Source: Persicobacter diffluens (GTDB taxonomy: Bacteria; Bacteroidota; Bacteroidia; Cytophagales; Cyclobacteriaceae). Taken from it: DNA of 64,000 nucleotides. How positions within the stretch are numbered: the stretch's first letter is position 1; every line of letters starts with the position of its first letter. The stretch is from the NCBI RefSeq assembly GCF_036244895.1, contig NZ_BQKE01000001.1, forward strand, positions 1,984,001 to 2,048,000. The letters are read 5' to 3'. The notes below the pieces were generated by a model, which made no database searches, was not told the DNA's origin, and saw nothing but the letters and a program-made list of their open reading frames with translations. This document shows, piece by piece, positions 54,884 to 63,830 of the stretch. A program made the translations under genes and the position numbers.

Positions 54884-55450
54884 CTAGAAAGGCGCTGGAT
54901 TTTTCTTCACAAACTCTTCAAAATTAGATTCCGTATTCTTGTATTGTTCCTGAGATATGAAATTGGCCAACTGGTAAAAATCTTTAGCATCTCGGTAGCC
55001 CGGAACCGGAATCGGAGTCAATTTTTGTGCTTCCCCCGGCACCATAAAAACAATGGTCGGGTAGCTCATTTTCCCACCGGTAAGTGCCGCCGCCAATTCA
55101 TGATATCCTTTTCTTCCATTTGGGACAAATTTGAAAGTGTGACCATCGTATTCGATCTCTTCCCTCTGCTCGGCATCAAACTTCACGGCATAGAAATTTT
55201 CATTGATGAATTTCGCGACCTCCGCATGTTCGAATGTAGTTTTGTCCATCTTCTTACACCATCCACACCAGTCCGTGAATAAGTCAATCACGATTTTTTT
55301 CGGTTTTTTCTCTTGGGCTTTCACCGCTTCTTCAAAAGTCATCCATTGAATTTCACCTCCTTTGGAAGCTTTTTCACCATTTCCGGCAAAGGCTAAATGG
55401 CCATTGGCTATAAAAATCAGGGCGAAAACCCACATCAAATTTCTTTTCAT
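54884..55450 (-). CDS. Periplasmic thioredoxin-family protein
   Basis: A 188-residue protein with a cleavable signal peptide (LMWVFALIFIANGHLAFAGN) and a thioredoxin fold. The active-site motif is FTDWCGWCKKMDKTTF around residue 63 (CxxC as CGWC), followed by VAKFINENFYAVKFDAEQ and the cis-proline region KMSYPTIVFMVPG. This is the DUF255/thioredoxin_7 group. Expected role: reduction or delivery of thiols in the periplasm, perhaps for cytochrome or envelope proteins. The partner is not identified. It is a single gene. Confidence 0.9.
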   Translation of the reverse strand: MKRNLMWVFALIFIANGHLAFAGNGEKASKGGEIQWMTFEEAVKAQEKKPKKIVIDLFTDWCGWCKKMDKTTFEHAEVAKFINENFYAVKFDAEQREEIEYDGHTFKFVPNGRKGYHELAAALTGGKMSYPTIVFMVPGEAQKLTPIPVPGYRDAKDFYQLANFISQEQYKNTESNFEEFVKKNPAPF

Positions 55451-55553
55451 AAATATATTTAGTTTGTATTGGCTTTAAAAATTTGGCAATCTTTTGATAT
55501 TATTGTCCTCTGCTTGTTTATAACGCAATTTCACTTAATATTTCTTAAATTTT

Positions 55554-56204
55554 ATGTCGTTTAATTTACTAAATCGATCTTTTTACGACGAAATGAAGAT
55601 CCAAAAACTTCAGGAGTTTGCAAAACTGACCGGATTTAGTGATGGCACTGACATCCAAACCCTTTATCCAATGCTCCAAAATGCCCAAACCATCGTTGAA
55701 CTAGGCTCAGGCTATGGTAGAGGCCTGGCTTTTTTAAAGCAAAAAGGATTCCTAGGAAAACTCATTGGAATAGAACGCGCTCCCCACTTCGTTTCTTATG
55801 CTAATGAACAATTAGCGGGCCACTCGCAAAGCCACTGCCAGGATTTGATGGAAGACATTCAAATCCCACATTGCGATGCCCTGCTTTGGCTTTGGTCGGG
55901 CTTAATGGAATTTTCTGCCGACGAACAAGCCAACCGCATTCATTATTTCAGCCAATTTTTAAGACCGGAAGGAAAATTTTTCATAGATCTTCCCTTTCAG
56001 GAAGTCTCCATTGTTGGAGAATATCAGGATGAAAAATCATTAATCCTCCAGCAGCCCTGGGGAAAGCTTTATGCTTTTCAACCCAATGATTTAGACATGG
56101 ATCGCTTTGCCTTAAAGGCACAGCTTAAAGTGCTCTCTCCCATAATTTACGCTACCTCTAAAGGCTACCAGAGAAAAATCTACATCTTTCAAAAGCCCGC
56201 CTAA
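55554..56204 (+). CDS. Class I SAM-dependent methyltransferase
   Basis: A 216-residue Rossmann-fold methyltransferase with motif I VELGSGYGRGLAFL around residue 47, motif II GIERAPHF around 73, and the post-I segment CDALLWLWSGLMEFS around 110. The C-terminal half matches a typical methyltransferase_11/25 pattern (LRPEGKFFIDLPF). No signal peptide. The substrate cannot be deduced. Its stop is directly adjacent to the stop of the SAM hydrolase on the other strand, with no space for a terminator. Confidence 0.85.
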   Translation: MSFNLLNRSFYDEMKIQKLQEFAKLTGFSDGTDIQTLYPMLQNAQTIVELGSGYGRGLAFLKQKGFLGKLIGIERAPHFVSYANEQLAGHSQSHCQDLMEDIQIPHCDALLWLWSGLMEFSADEQANRIHYFSQFLRPEGKFFIDLPFQEVSIVGEYQDEKSLILQQPWGKLYAFQPNDLDMDRFALKAQLKVLSPIIYATSKGYQRKIYIFQKPA

Positions 56205-56987
56205 TTAGCTTTCTTTCTTCTCAAATTGAATACTGATTAAGCTTTCAAACTCCAGACCTAATAACTGAGCGGCATTTCCCTTATGGATCCCCACCTCCAG
56301 CACATTCTGACTGTTAAAGATCAGAAAAATATCACCCGGCTCCACCTCTGCAATGGAACCATGCACATGCTGAAACTGCTCTCGTGCCACCCGGATATTA
56401 TAAGTCATTTTGGACGCCCGTGTTTCGAAATCTTCTCTTTTGATATTGGTAATTAAATTCCCATAGGCATCCACATGCAATACATGGCCAATGATCAGAT
56501 CCGCCCCCACCCTGGGTTTTCGGCTCACGAAACGCTTTAAATCTGAAGTATAAGTACCCACCGCGGGCAATCCCGAACCGGAAGCCAGTTTTGCCACTGC
56601 TTCAGCACAGATATCCTTAAGTGGAAAAGGAGACTTTTCCTCCCCCACTTCGGTAAGCTCTACCATGCCTTTGGGTGCTTCCGCACTAATTTGGCTGAGC
56701 AAACCATTATCGGGGCCCACGAAAAAGTGACCTTCGAGTTTCACCGCAATATGTCGTGTATTTTCATTCGCAAAGGAGTCCACCCCAAAGAGGTGAATGG
56801 TTCCTTCGGGAAAATCACGAAAAACCGCCCCAAGCACATGCGAACCATGAATAATATCAAATGGTTTGATTGCGTGGGTAATATCTATTATCTGTGCTGC
56901 CGGGAAAAATTTCAAAATTTTTGCCTTTACTGCAGCCACGTAGTGATCGCTTACACCAAAATCTGACAAGAAAGTTATCAGTGCCAT
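56205..56987 (-). CDS. S-adenosyl-L-methionine hydroxide adenosyltransferase (SAM hydrolase, DUF62 family)
   Basis: A 260-residue protein starting at ATG 56987 (MALITFLSDFG); the longer frame to 57038 adds an unrelated 17 residues. Family features: TFLSDFGVSDHYVAAVKA at the N-terminus, IIDITHAIKPFDIIHG, the FFVGPDNGLLS motif around residue 100, and LIGHVLHVDAYGNLITNI around 180. These enzymes hydrolyse SAM to adenosine and methionine with the fluorinase/chlorinase fold, and they may protect against or regulate SAM. It is divergent from phoH and convergent with the methyltransferase. Confidence 0.93.
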   Translation of the reverse strand: MALITFLSDFGVSDHYVAAVKAKILKFFPAAQIIDITHAIKPFDIIHGSHVLGAVFRDFPEGTIHLFGVDSFANENTRHIAVKLEGHFFVGPDNGLLSQISAEAPKGMVELTEVGEEKSPFPLKDICAEAVAKLASGSGLPAVGTYTSDLKRFVSRKPRVGADLIIGHVLHVDAYGNLITNIKREDFETRASKMTYNIRVAREQFQHVHGSIAEVEPGDIFLIFNSQNVLEVGIHKGNAAQLLGLEFESLISIQFEKKES

Positions 56988-57007
56988 ATATGAATCAAAA
57001 AAATCAT

Positions 57008-57015
57008 TAGCTTTG
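57008..57015 (+). promoter_or_regulatory. -7 promoter element for phoH
   Basis: TAGCTTTG, an exact TAnnTTTG match 59 bases before the phoH start, with no visible -33 box. It lies inside the leader of the divergent SAM hydrolase gene. Confidence 0.4.
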
Positions 57016-57024
57016 TATGAATGG

Positions 57025-57055
57025 CAAAAATACGGCAATAGACGTGATTCGCAAA
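57025..57055 (-). promoter_or_regulatory. Promoter of the SAM hydrolase gene
   Basis: On the minus strand TTTG, a 19-base spacer and TATTTTTG fit the Bacteroidota promoter well. The start codon follows about 38 bases downstream. Confidence 0.6.
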
Positions 57056-57073
57056 TTTTAAATCCAATAGCAT

Positions 57074-58030
57074 TTGATAGAAAAGATAATAAGCCTGGAG
57101 GGCAACTCTCCGGTAGAGATTTTGGGAGTTGCTAATCAGAATCTGAATGAAATAAGCAATGCCTTTCCTCAAGCTCAAATTGTATCCAGGGGAAATGAAA
57201 TCCGCATAAAAGGTTCAGGAAAGGACATCTTGAGGATCAATGATTTACTTCATATTTTAATCAATCATCAAAAAAAATATGGGAAAATCAATCCGGAAGT
57301 CGTGAAGGATTACCTCACCGAGGAGCAGACTCCTGTTACTGATACGCAGAATGATGTAGTCCTTTTTGGTACGAAGGGCCTCACCATTAAGGCACGTACA
57401 GAAAACCAAAAAACTTTGGTGGAAGCGGTACGAAAGAATGATTTAGTGTTTGCCTTAGGACCTGCCGGTACGGGAAAAACCTATATTTCGGTGGCGATGG
57501 CGGTGAAAGCATTAAAAAATAAAGAAGTCAAGAAGATCATCATCACCCGCCCGGCAGTGGAAGCGGGAGAAAATTTGGGATTCTTGCCTGGTGATTTACA
57601 GGAAAAGCTGGATCCATATTTACGCCCGATTTATGATGCCCTGAATGAGATGATTCCGGCTGAAAAGCTGAAACTATACCAGGAAAACGGAACCATCGAA
57701 ATCGCTCCGCTGGCCTATATGCGTGGACGAACCCTGAAGGATGCCTTTATTCTTTTGGACGAAGCCCAAAATACCACCCCAATGCAGATCAAAATGTTTT
57801 TGACACGTATGGGGCAAAACTCTAAGGTAATTATTACCGGAGACGAAAGCCAGGTGGACCTTCCCAAGAATCAAAAATCCGGACTCAGAGAATCTCTGAA
57901 AATTCTGGGTGGAATTACCGGCATTGGCGTTGTGCGTTTACAAGCCTCTGATGTGATTCGCCATAAACTGGTTAAACATATTATTCGCGCCTACGATAAG
58001 TTTGAAAGCCGAAATAACGACGAAAAGTAA
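57074..58030 (+). CDS. PhoH family ATPase
   Basis: A 318-residue P-loop protein of the PhoH/YbeZ type. An N-terminal KH-like region (IISLEGNSPVEILGVANQNL, then NEIRIKGSGKDI) is followed by the ATPase with Walker A LGPAGTGKTYISVAMAV around residue 133, the LGFLPGDLQEKLDPYLRPIYD segment around 180, Walker B DAFILLDEAQNTT around 225 and an ITGDESQVDLP motif near 260. YbeZ partners with the endonuclease YbeY in rRNA processing; ybeY is not visible nearby. The start is TTG 57074, since no suitable ATG precedes the family N-terminus. Confidence 0.95.
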   Translation: MIEKIISLEGNSPVEILGVANQNLNEISNAFPQAQIVSRGNEIRIKGSGKDILRINDLLHILINHQKKYGKINPEVVKDYLTEEQTPVTDTQNDVVLFGTKGLTIKARTENQKTLVEAVRKNDLVFALGPAGTGKTYISVAMAVKALKNKEVKKIIITRPAVEAGENLGFLPGDLQEKLDPYLRPIYDALNEMIPAEKLKLYQENGTIEIAPLAYMRGRTLKDAFILLDEAQNTTPMQIKMFLTRMGQNSKVIITGDESQVDLPKNQKSGLRESLKILGGITGIGVVRLQASDVIRHKLVKHIIRAYDKFESRNNDEK

Positions 58031-58135
58031 AAATTACAATTTTTTCTATTGGAAATCTACTTTCGATTTCCGACTTTAAATATTTATTAATAATAAATAC
58101 CACCTACGTCACATTGATTTTTTTAGTATCAGCGT

Positions 58136-58570
58136 ATGATAAAGGTTAAAAAAGTAAGCAGTCCGGAAGGTATTATTGAGGCACTCAATATTAGAGAAAG
58201 AGTCTTTGTAGATGAGCGCCAGGGAAAGTTTGAAGAAGAGATAGACGAATTTGAGCAGGTGTCTGAACACTTTTTAGCCAAGGATGAAAATGGCAGAAGT
58301 TGTGGATCCGCTCGATGGCGATTTGCAGAAATGGGCATTGTATTGGAAAAATTTGCGGTTCTTTCTGAATACAGAGGAAAAGGCGTGGGCAAGGCACTCT
58401 CCCTTGAGGTGCTGTTGGACATTAGTAAAAACCCCAATACAGAAGGTTTTCCGATCTATTTATATGCATCTCCGGAGTCCGTAGCTTTATATCAAACCCT
58501 TGGGTTTAACAAAAAAGAAGAGTACAAAATCATCAGTAAAAAAGAACACGTATTGATGATCAAAGAATAA
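58136..58570 (+). CDS. GNAT family N-acetyltransferase
   Basis: A 144-residue acetyltransferase with the GNAT fold: SPEGIIEALNIRERVFVDE at the N-terminus and acetyl-CoA-binding motif A in KFAVLSEYRGKGVGKALS (R/QxxGxG/A as RGKGVG) around residue 80. A motif B-like segment with LYASPESVALYQTLGF follows. The ElaA-like layout (RxxVFVxEQ near the start) is present. Substrate unknown. It has about 105 bases upstream without a clear promoter motif and a shared terminator downstream. Confidence 0.9.
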   Translation: MIKVKKVSSPEGIIEALNIRERVFVDERQGKFEEEIDEFEQVSEHFLAKDENGRSCGSARWRFAEMGIVLEKFAVLSEYRGKGVGKALSLEVLLDISKNPNTEGFPIYLYASPESVALYQTLGFNKKEEYKIISKKEHVLMIKE

Positions 58571-58600
58571 AAAGCGGCAAAATTTGCTGCTTTTTTTTTA
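58571..58600. terminator. Bidirectional terminator between the GNAT and histidine kinase genes
   Basis: AAAGC-G-GCAAA / TTTGC-T-GCTTT hairpin with nine T after it on the plus strand and an A-run before it. It lies exactly between converging stops. Confidence 0.8.
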
Positions 58601-61600
58601 GTCCTTAATGCGCTGACGAAGACTCCGCAATACGCGATCATAGGCCATTCTGAATTTTCGTTGCAGTTCTTTCCGGATCGGTTGCTCGTGATCATAAGCT
58701 GCCAGCACTTCCACATCTAAACTCCTGATTTCATACATTTGCAGCACATCAATGGAACTGTTGAGTTTGTGCATAATTTTCCGATAAGGACGCTCTTCCC
58801 CTTTTTCCAAACTTGTCAGCAGTGCTTTCCTACATTTCTCCATTTCCATCAAAACTAGAGAAAGGAATTTTTCATATTCAGCTGCCGAAGAAAAAACAGC
58901 ACTTAGCTGATCATACTCAATAAATCTTTCTTTTGAAAAATAGCGATTTCTCTCCTCTGCAGATAACTCTTCCTTAAAAGCACATCCATAATTTAAAAAG
59001 GCCAAATAAATCTGTGTGGCTTTGAAGGGCTTTAATAAAATGTCATTCATCCCACTGGCCATCACTTCGGATTCGATCAAGGAGGGATTGGATGCGGTCA
59101 TCGCCAAAATGGGAATATGCTTGAAATACGGCCCGCCCATCTCACGAATCCTCTCCGCCGTTTGAAAGCCACTTATAGCGGGCAATTGAAGATCCATCAA
59201 AATCAAATCAAAATCATGCTGACTTTTGAGTAATGCCAAGGCCGCCTCCCCGGAATCTGCCACGGTTAAACCCACGGATTGCTTGTCGCACAATCCCTGC
59301 ATCAGGAATTGATTAGTGGTGACATCCTCCACATACAGCACCTGGAGCCCCTTTAATTTCTGCCAGGAATAATCCACTTCCTGCGTGGACACCAATTCCC
59401 CCCTGGCATGCTCAATAGGTAACCGGACTTCAAAAGTCGTCCCCTCCCCTTCTTTACTTCTGACGATGATTTTCCCACCCAGCAACTCTACCAGTTCCTT
59501 GGTAATGGTCAAACCAAGCCCGGTGCCTCCATACAAACGGCTCGTATTTTGTGAAGCTTGTAAAAATGGTTCAAATATCTCCTCCAATTTATGCGCCGGA
59601 ATTCCAATGCCGTCATCCCGGACAATAATACTTAACTCCGGAGCAGGAATATCGACAAAATCAACCGTTAACGATATTAATCCATTCTTAGTGAATTTAT
59701 TAGCATTCCCCACCAAATTCAATAAAATTTGATTGATACGCAGCGCATCACTATGTAAGAATTTAGGAACAGACGGCTTTACTTCTAAATTTAAAACATT
59801 GTGATTTTCCCTCGTCTGGTAATTCATACTTTTCTCCAAAACCAGCAGTAAATCCCGAAAATTAAAATCCCTGAGTTCGGCCTGCACCTTACCGGATTCT
59901 ACTTTGGATAAATCCAGGAGATCATCCGATAACCGCCGCATCATTTTGGCAGCCAAATGAATATGCTGGAAGGCCTCCTTTTGATCATTTTTCCCCTCTG
60001 CATTCAAAATCATTTCACTGATTCCCAAGATGCCATTTAACGGATTCCTTAACTCATGGATGACCTTCGAAAGGAATCGATTATTATCAGATTGAAATTG
60101 GTCAATCTGATCTTCAAGATGTCTGACCTTCTTTTTTAATTTGACCAATTCCTGTTGTGGCCGCAATGTAATTTGAACCCATTCTTCCTGAACAGGGTGA
60201 ACAATATAGTGCGTCTGATAAGTACGTTTCTGATGATGCACATTTTCCAAATCTACTTCAAATATCCCTTCTCGCTGATCTGTTTGGATGGACTTTCTGA
60301 TCGCCTCCAAGAAATGAGGTTTTTGACCAATAAAAAGGTCCCGCGAGCCAAATTCATTCTCATAGGCAGTATTCCTTTCAACCAAATGATCATTTTGATC
60401 AATGATGACCATAGGATCGGAATAGACAGGAATTTGATCAGGCTTTGTTGGAGCCTCAGGAAATAGAATGAAGCCCCTAAGCTCTAATTGCCCTTTGATA
60501 TTATATGAAATTTGACATCGATAAATCGTACTCACTTCTTGCTGATGAGGAATTTTTATGCTCAAATCCCCCTCAATCATCTCTTGCTCATTGCCGATGG
60601 CCTGACTTAATGTTCCCCTGAATTCCTGTAACATTTCAGTAGAAAGATAAGATTTCCATGCTGGCAGTGGACGTAAAAAATCAGTTCCCGGCAAAGGGCT
60701 ATGTAGTAGGTCAGCCAATACATCATTCACCCTCAGCCCCTGACCTAAGCTAAAATCCCAAAAACCAAGCTTCAGGGGAGCTGCATGCTGATATTGTATT
60801 CGCCTGTCTTTTAAGAAGTTTTCTTGAACGGCGAAACGCTCGGAAATATCAAGCGCCAACAAAAATACTTTTTCCCCTAAAGGCTCCTCTCCCATTTTAA
60901 AAGGAACTAAACGCAGCTGAATATTGGCATAATAACCATTTGCCCGGCGCAACCTCACTCCTCGCTCAGCAACAGTATTCAAGGAATTTTTTATCAATAA
61001 ACCTTTCCACCAGCTTTGATCATCAGCATGAAAAATTTGCCGGAGAAAATTAACAAAACCTTTCCTGACCTCTTTTTCATCATAGCCTAAATGAACCAGT
61101 AAGTTCCGGTTTTGAAATTTAATCTGCTTCTCCTTTAAGTCCAGTACCCCAAAGTGCCCCGGAACAAAGTCCAAAACCTGCTTCAAAAAACTGAGGTTTT
61201 GACGATGCTGATTTTCAATGAATGTTTTTTGAGAAATGTCTGTGACCTCAACCAAATGCAAATGATGTGCATAGGCCTGAGCCGCATAAAACTTCCATTC
61301 CAAATGTTTAGTTTCCTGCTGGCCGATCAGCGGGATAGAGGTACAAAATCGAATAATGGGATCCACCCCATCCTCCTGCCTCATCCCCAATAAAGTCTTG
61401 ACGACATCTTTGCGATACGCTACCGGTAAAAAATCAAAAATCAGCTGCCCTTTCAAGGGCTTCCGTTTACCAAAGACTTCCAAAGCCTCTGGGTTAATCT
61501 GTTCGATCATCCCCTGATCATTAATCAACAACAGGGCATTATTACTTATGCCGGCATGCAATCCATATTCGGCAATGGTAGGCGATTTTGCTCTTTCTCT

Positions 61601-62092
61601 ATAGTATTGGGAAAGAAGCCGCTCAGATAGTAATTGAAAGGGAAAAGCAGTGGTGTTTTCAGGAATAATAGACGCTTGTTGTTGCTCGGTAAACACGATT
61701 AACAAAAACGCTTCGTCCCCACATTTGGGAAGAAAAATCACTTGATTAGGAAACAATTGATCGAATTTCGGATCAAAATCAAGCGATTGAAAACAGGTAC
61801 CTGTTTTATCGCCTCCCGAAAAAATTGACCATGGCATAAAATCCTTCTGCGCCTCCGATAAAGCGTTCCAAAAAGCTTCGGCCAACTCGGTTTGCTCCGT
61901 CAGCGTGGTGAAGTGCGTCAGGCACTGTTCTTTTTCTTGATATAATACCAAGGCGCTTCCTACTACTTGATATTGACCCGGAGGAAACAGCAGGTGAGTC
62001 AAAAAACGCAATATCTCATCTCGATCAGGACTGCTTTCCAAAAACTGAAAAACCTTATCGCAATCGACAGATGGAGATACCTTAAACATCAT
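58598..62092 (-). CDS. Soluble hybrid sensor histidine kinase with PAS repeats, receiver and Hpt-like domain
   Basis: About 1164 residues. I chose ATG 62092 (MMFKVSP); an in-frame GTG at 62185 adds 31 unconvincing residues. No membrane helix is evident. In order: an N-terminal sensor-like domain (1-170); about four PAS-like segments (NALLLINDQGMIEQINPEAL, FGVLDLKEKQIKFQNRN, LGFWDFSLGQGL, MVIIDQNDHLVERN); a coiled linker; the HisKA box VIHELRNPLNGILGI around residue 677; the HATPase with GNANKFTKNG, DDGIGIP and GGTGLGLTI; and a receiver with LILMDLQLP around 964 and a KPF lysine. A C-terminal four-helix Hpt-like part with a candidate His in IMHKLNSS follows. A phosphorelay is likely, but no output partner lies beside it. 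Confidence 0.92.
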   Translation of the reverse strand: MMFKVSPSVDCDKVFQFLESSPDRDEILRFLTHLLFPPGQYQVVGSALVLYQEKEQCLTHFTTLTEQTELAEAFWNALSEAQKDFMPWSIFSGGDKTGTCFQSLDFDPKFDQLFPNQVIFLPKCGDEAFLLIVFTEQQQASIIPENTTAFPFQLLSERLLSQYYRERAKSPTIAEYGLHAGISNNALLLINDQGMIEQINPEALEVFGKRKPLKGQLIFDFLPVAYRKDVVKTLLGMRQEDGVDPIIRFCTSIPLIGQQETKHLEWKFYAAQAYAHHLHLVEVTDISQKTFIENQHRQNLSFLKQVLDFVPGHFGVLDLKEKQIKFQNRNLLVHLGYDEKEVRKGFVNFLRQIFHADDQSWWKGLLIKNSLNTVAERGVRLRRANGYYANIQLRLVPFKMGEEPLGEKVFLLALDISERFAVQENFLKDRRIQYQHAAPLKLGFWDFSLGQGLRVNDVLADLLHSPLPGTDFLRPLPAWKSYLSTEMLQEFRGTLSQAIGNEQEMIEGDLSIKIPHQQEVSTIYRCQISYNIKGQLELRGFILFPEAPTKPDQIPVYSDPMVIIDQNDHLVERNTAYENEFGSRDLFIGQKPHFLEAIRKSIQTDQREGIFEVDLENVHHQKRTYQTHYIVHPVQEEWVQITLRPQQELVKLKKKVRHLEDQIDQFQSDNNRFLSKVIHELRNPLNGILGISEMILNAEGKNDQKEAFQHIHLAAKMMRRLSDDLLDLSKVESGKVQAELRDFNFRDLLLVLEKSMNYQTRENHNVLNLEVKPSVPKFLHSDALRINQILLNLVGNANKFTKNGLISLTVDFVDIPAPELSIIVRDDGIGIPAHKLEEIFEPFLQASQNTSRLYGGTGLGLTITKELVELLGGKIIVRSKEGEGTTFEVRLPIEHARGELVSTQEVDYSWQKLKGLQVLYVEDVTTNQFLMQGLCDKQSVGLTVADSGEAALALLKSQHDFDLILMDLQLPAISGFQTAERIREMGGPYFKHIPILAMTASNPSLIESEVMASGMNDILLKPFKATQIYLAFLNYGCAFKEELSAEERNRYFSKERFIEYDQLSAVFSSAAEYEKFLSLVLMEMEKCRKALLTSLEKGEERPYRKIMHKLNSSIDVLQMYEIRSLDVEVLAAYDHEQPIRKELQRKFRMAYDRVLRSLRQRIKD

Positions 62093-62271
62093 ACTGAACT
62101 TTAATAATATAAAATCACTGAAGCATGATCCGCTTATCTCTTCAAAGTTGAACCTTTTTTCGTTCACAAACTTCCAAAAAAGCACTCAAAACGCACTCGC
62201 GATAATTCTAATGCTTCAAACCATGAGTAGATGATTTTTATTAAATAAAAACTAAGAATCCCTCTACTATT

Positions 62272-63798
62272 TTGAATAAACCTAGCTTGATTTTACTTAA
62301 CGCAGGATTAATTCTTGGAATCCTCGCAAGCCAACTTACTCAAAATGAGCGAGACATTCGCTTTTTTATTATTTTGATTATTATTCTTACACCAATATTA
62401 TATTTAGGCTGTAATCAAAATATCCGGCATTTCTCCCTAAAAATATTCCTATCTGCACTTTTAGGATATGGCCAGGGGCAGCTTTTGCCCCCACAGCCAG
62501 GGCAAAAAACAGCACATGAAGAGCAAAAAATCACATGGGTAAAAGGGTATTTAAACTCAATTCCATCCGCTTCCAGCCCTTCCTACAGTAGACTTATGAG
62601 TGATTACACCCAAAAGAATGGTACCTGGGAAAAACAGGAGACCATTTACTACCTAAAAAAAATACCGGATAGTTTAAAATCTGACTTTGGGCGTTATGGT
62701 GATTATCTGGTGGAGGTAAAACCTTCAAACTGGGGTAGCCTGATCGCTTTTCAAGCCCAAGAACCACCTCTGTTACATTACAAATCATTACAGGTCATTC
62801 TTCAAAAACGTATCCAACCCTATTTATCCGCAGGATCTCTTGGACTTTTAGCCCCACTTTGCTGGGGCGGCAGTACCGCAGAAAGCCCCAAAATAAAGGA
62901 AGTATATAAAAAAGTAGGCTTAGCCCATGTTTTGGCAGTTTCCGGCATGCATGTAGGCTTACTCTTTGGTTTACTCTTTTTTCTCTTCCGTATTACCTTA
63001 AAACGAAAGCAGCAGTTATGGTGGAAAATGGGCCTGGTGGCCACTGCTCTGCTGGCTTTCACTTTCCTTACCGGAGGGCGACCGAGTGTGCTTCGGGCCA
63101 CTGGAATGGCCTTTCTTTTTTTATTATCGATTAAATGGAGAAAAAACTACCGCTTAATAAACGCCCTGCTTTGGACTACTTTCTTCTTATTGGCCTTTCA
63201 GCCTCAACTACTGTTTTCATTAAGTTTCCAACTGTCTAGCTTAGCTGTTTTGGGCATTGCCAATTGGTATTCTCCCATTATGAACTTAATTCCAAAATTT
63301 AGGGGAAAGTCAGTACTATCGGTATTCGTTATAGGTTTGTGTGCACAAATGCTGACTTTCCCGCTCCTCATTTTTCATTTTGAGGGAATTTCTAAAGTGG
63401 GGTTTTTTACGAATTATTTGGCAACGCTCTCCATACCCTTATTTTTTATTGGAGGATGGTTGATGGAAGCACTCACTTTTTTCCCTCCCGCGGCGGAATT
63501 TTTTGGAAAATGGTTTTCCTTGCTCATTGAAAAACATAACCTGCTCCTCGCCCAAATCGCAGCATGGCCGAATAGTTATCAAGCTCAATTATCCTTTCCT
63601 TTATGGCTTATTCCCTGTTATTGGGTTTTCATCATTTCCTTAAGTTCCTTTTGGCAATATCGATTAAAAAAAATGCTTTGGCTGGCGGGAATTTCCTTTA
63701 TCATTGGCAATGGGGTGTATTATATTCATCAATGGGAAAAAGAGACTTCATCAACTGAAGAGCGGATTATAATGCTACAAGAGTTGGCTGAAAATTAG
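62272..63798 (+). CDS. ComEC/Rec2-family competence channel, short form
   Basis: A 508-residue multi-pass membrane protein. Three hydrophobic segments open it (LILLNAGLILGILASQL onward), followed by a DUF4131-like beta region (GDYLVEVKP). The ComEC core (about 180-470) has the signature LAPLCWGGSTAESPKIKEVY and LAHVLAVSGMHVGLLFGLLF, with TGGRPSVLRATGMAFLF, FQPQLLFSLSFQLSSLAVLG and FPLLIFHFEG. It should import single-stranded DNA across the inner membrane. The start is a TTG at 62272. There is no metallo-beta-lactamase domain, and the protein stops soon after the last helix; many relatives continue for 150-200 more residues. Confidence 0.9.
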   Translation: MNKPSLILLNAGLILGILASQLTQNERDIRFFIILIIILTPILYLGCNQNIRHFSLKIFLSALLGYGQGQLLPPQPGQKTAHEEQKITWVKGYLNSIPSASSPSYSRLMSDYTQKNGTWEKQETIYYLKKIPDSLKSDFGRYGDYLVEVKPSNWGSLIAFQAQEPPLLHYKSLQVILQKRIQPYLSAGSLGLLAPLCWGGSTAESPKIKEVYKKVGLAHVLAVSGMHVGLLFGLLFFLFRITLKRKQQLWWKMGLVATALLAFTFLTGGRPSVLRATGMAFLFLLSIKWRKNYRLINALLWTTFFLLAFQPQLLFSLSFQLSSLAVLGIANWYSPIMNLIPKFRGKSVLSVFVIGLCAQMLTFPLLIFHFEGISKVGFFTNYLATLSIPLFFIGGWLMEALTFFPPAAEFFGKWFSLLIEKHNLLLAQIAAWPNSYQAQLSFPLWLIPCYWVFIISLSSFWQYRLKKMLWLAGISFIIGNGVYYIHQWEKETSSTEERIIMLQELAEN

Positions 63799-63830
63799 AA
63801 TTCTGGATTTATCAATCTCCTTCCTTTATC

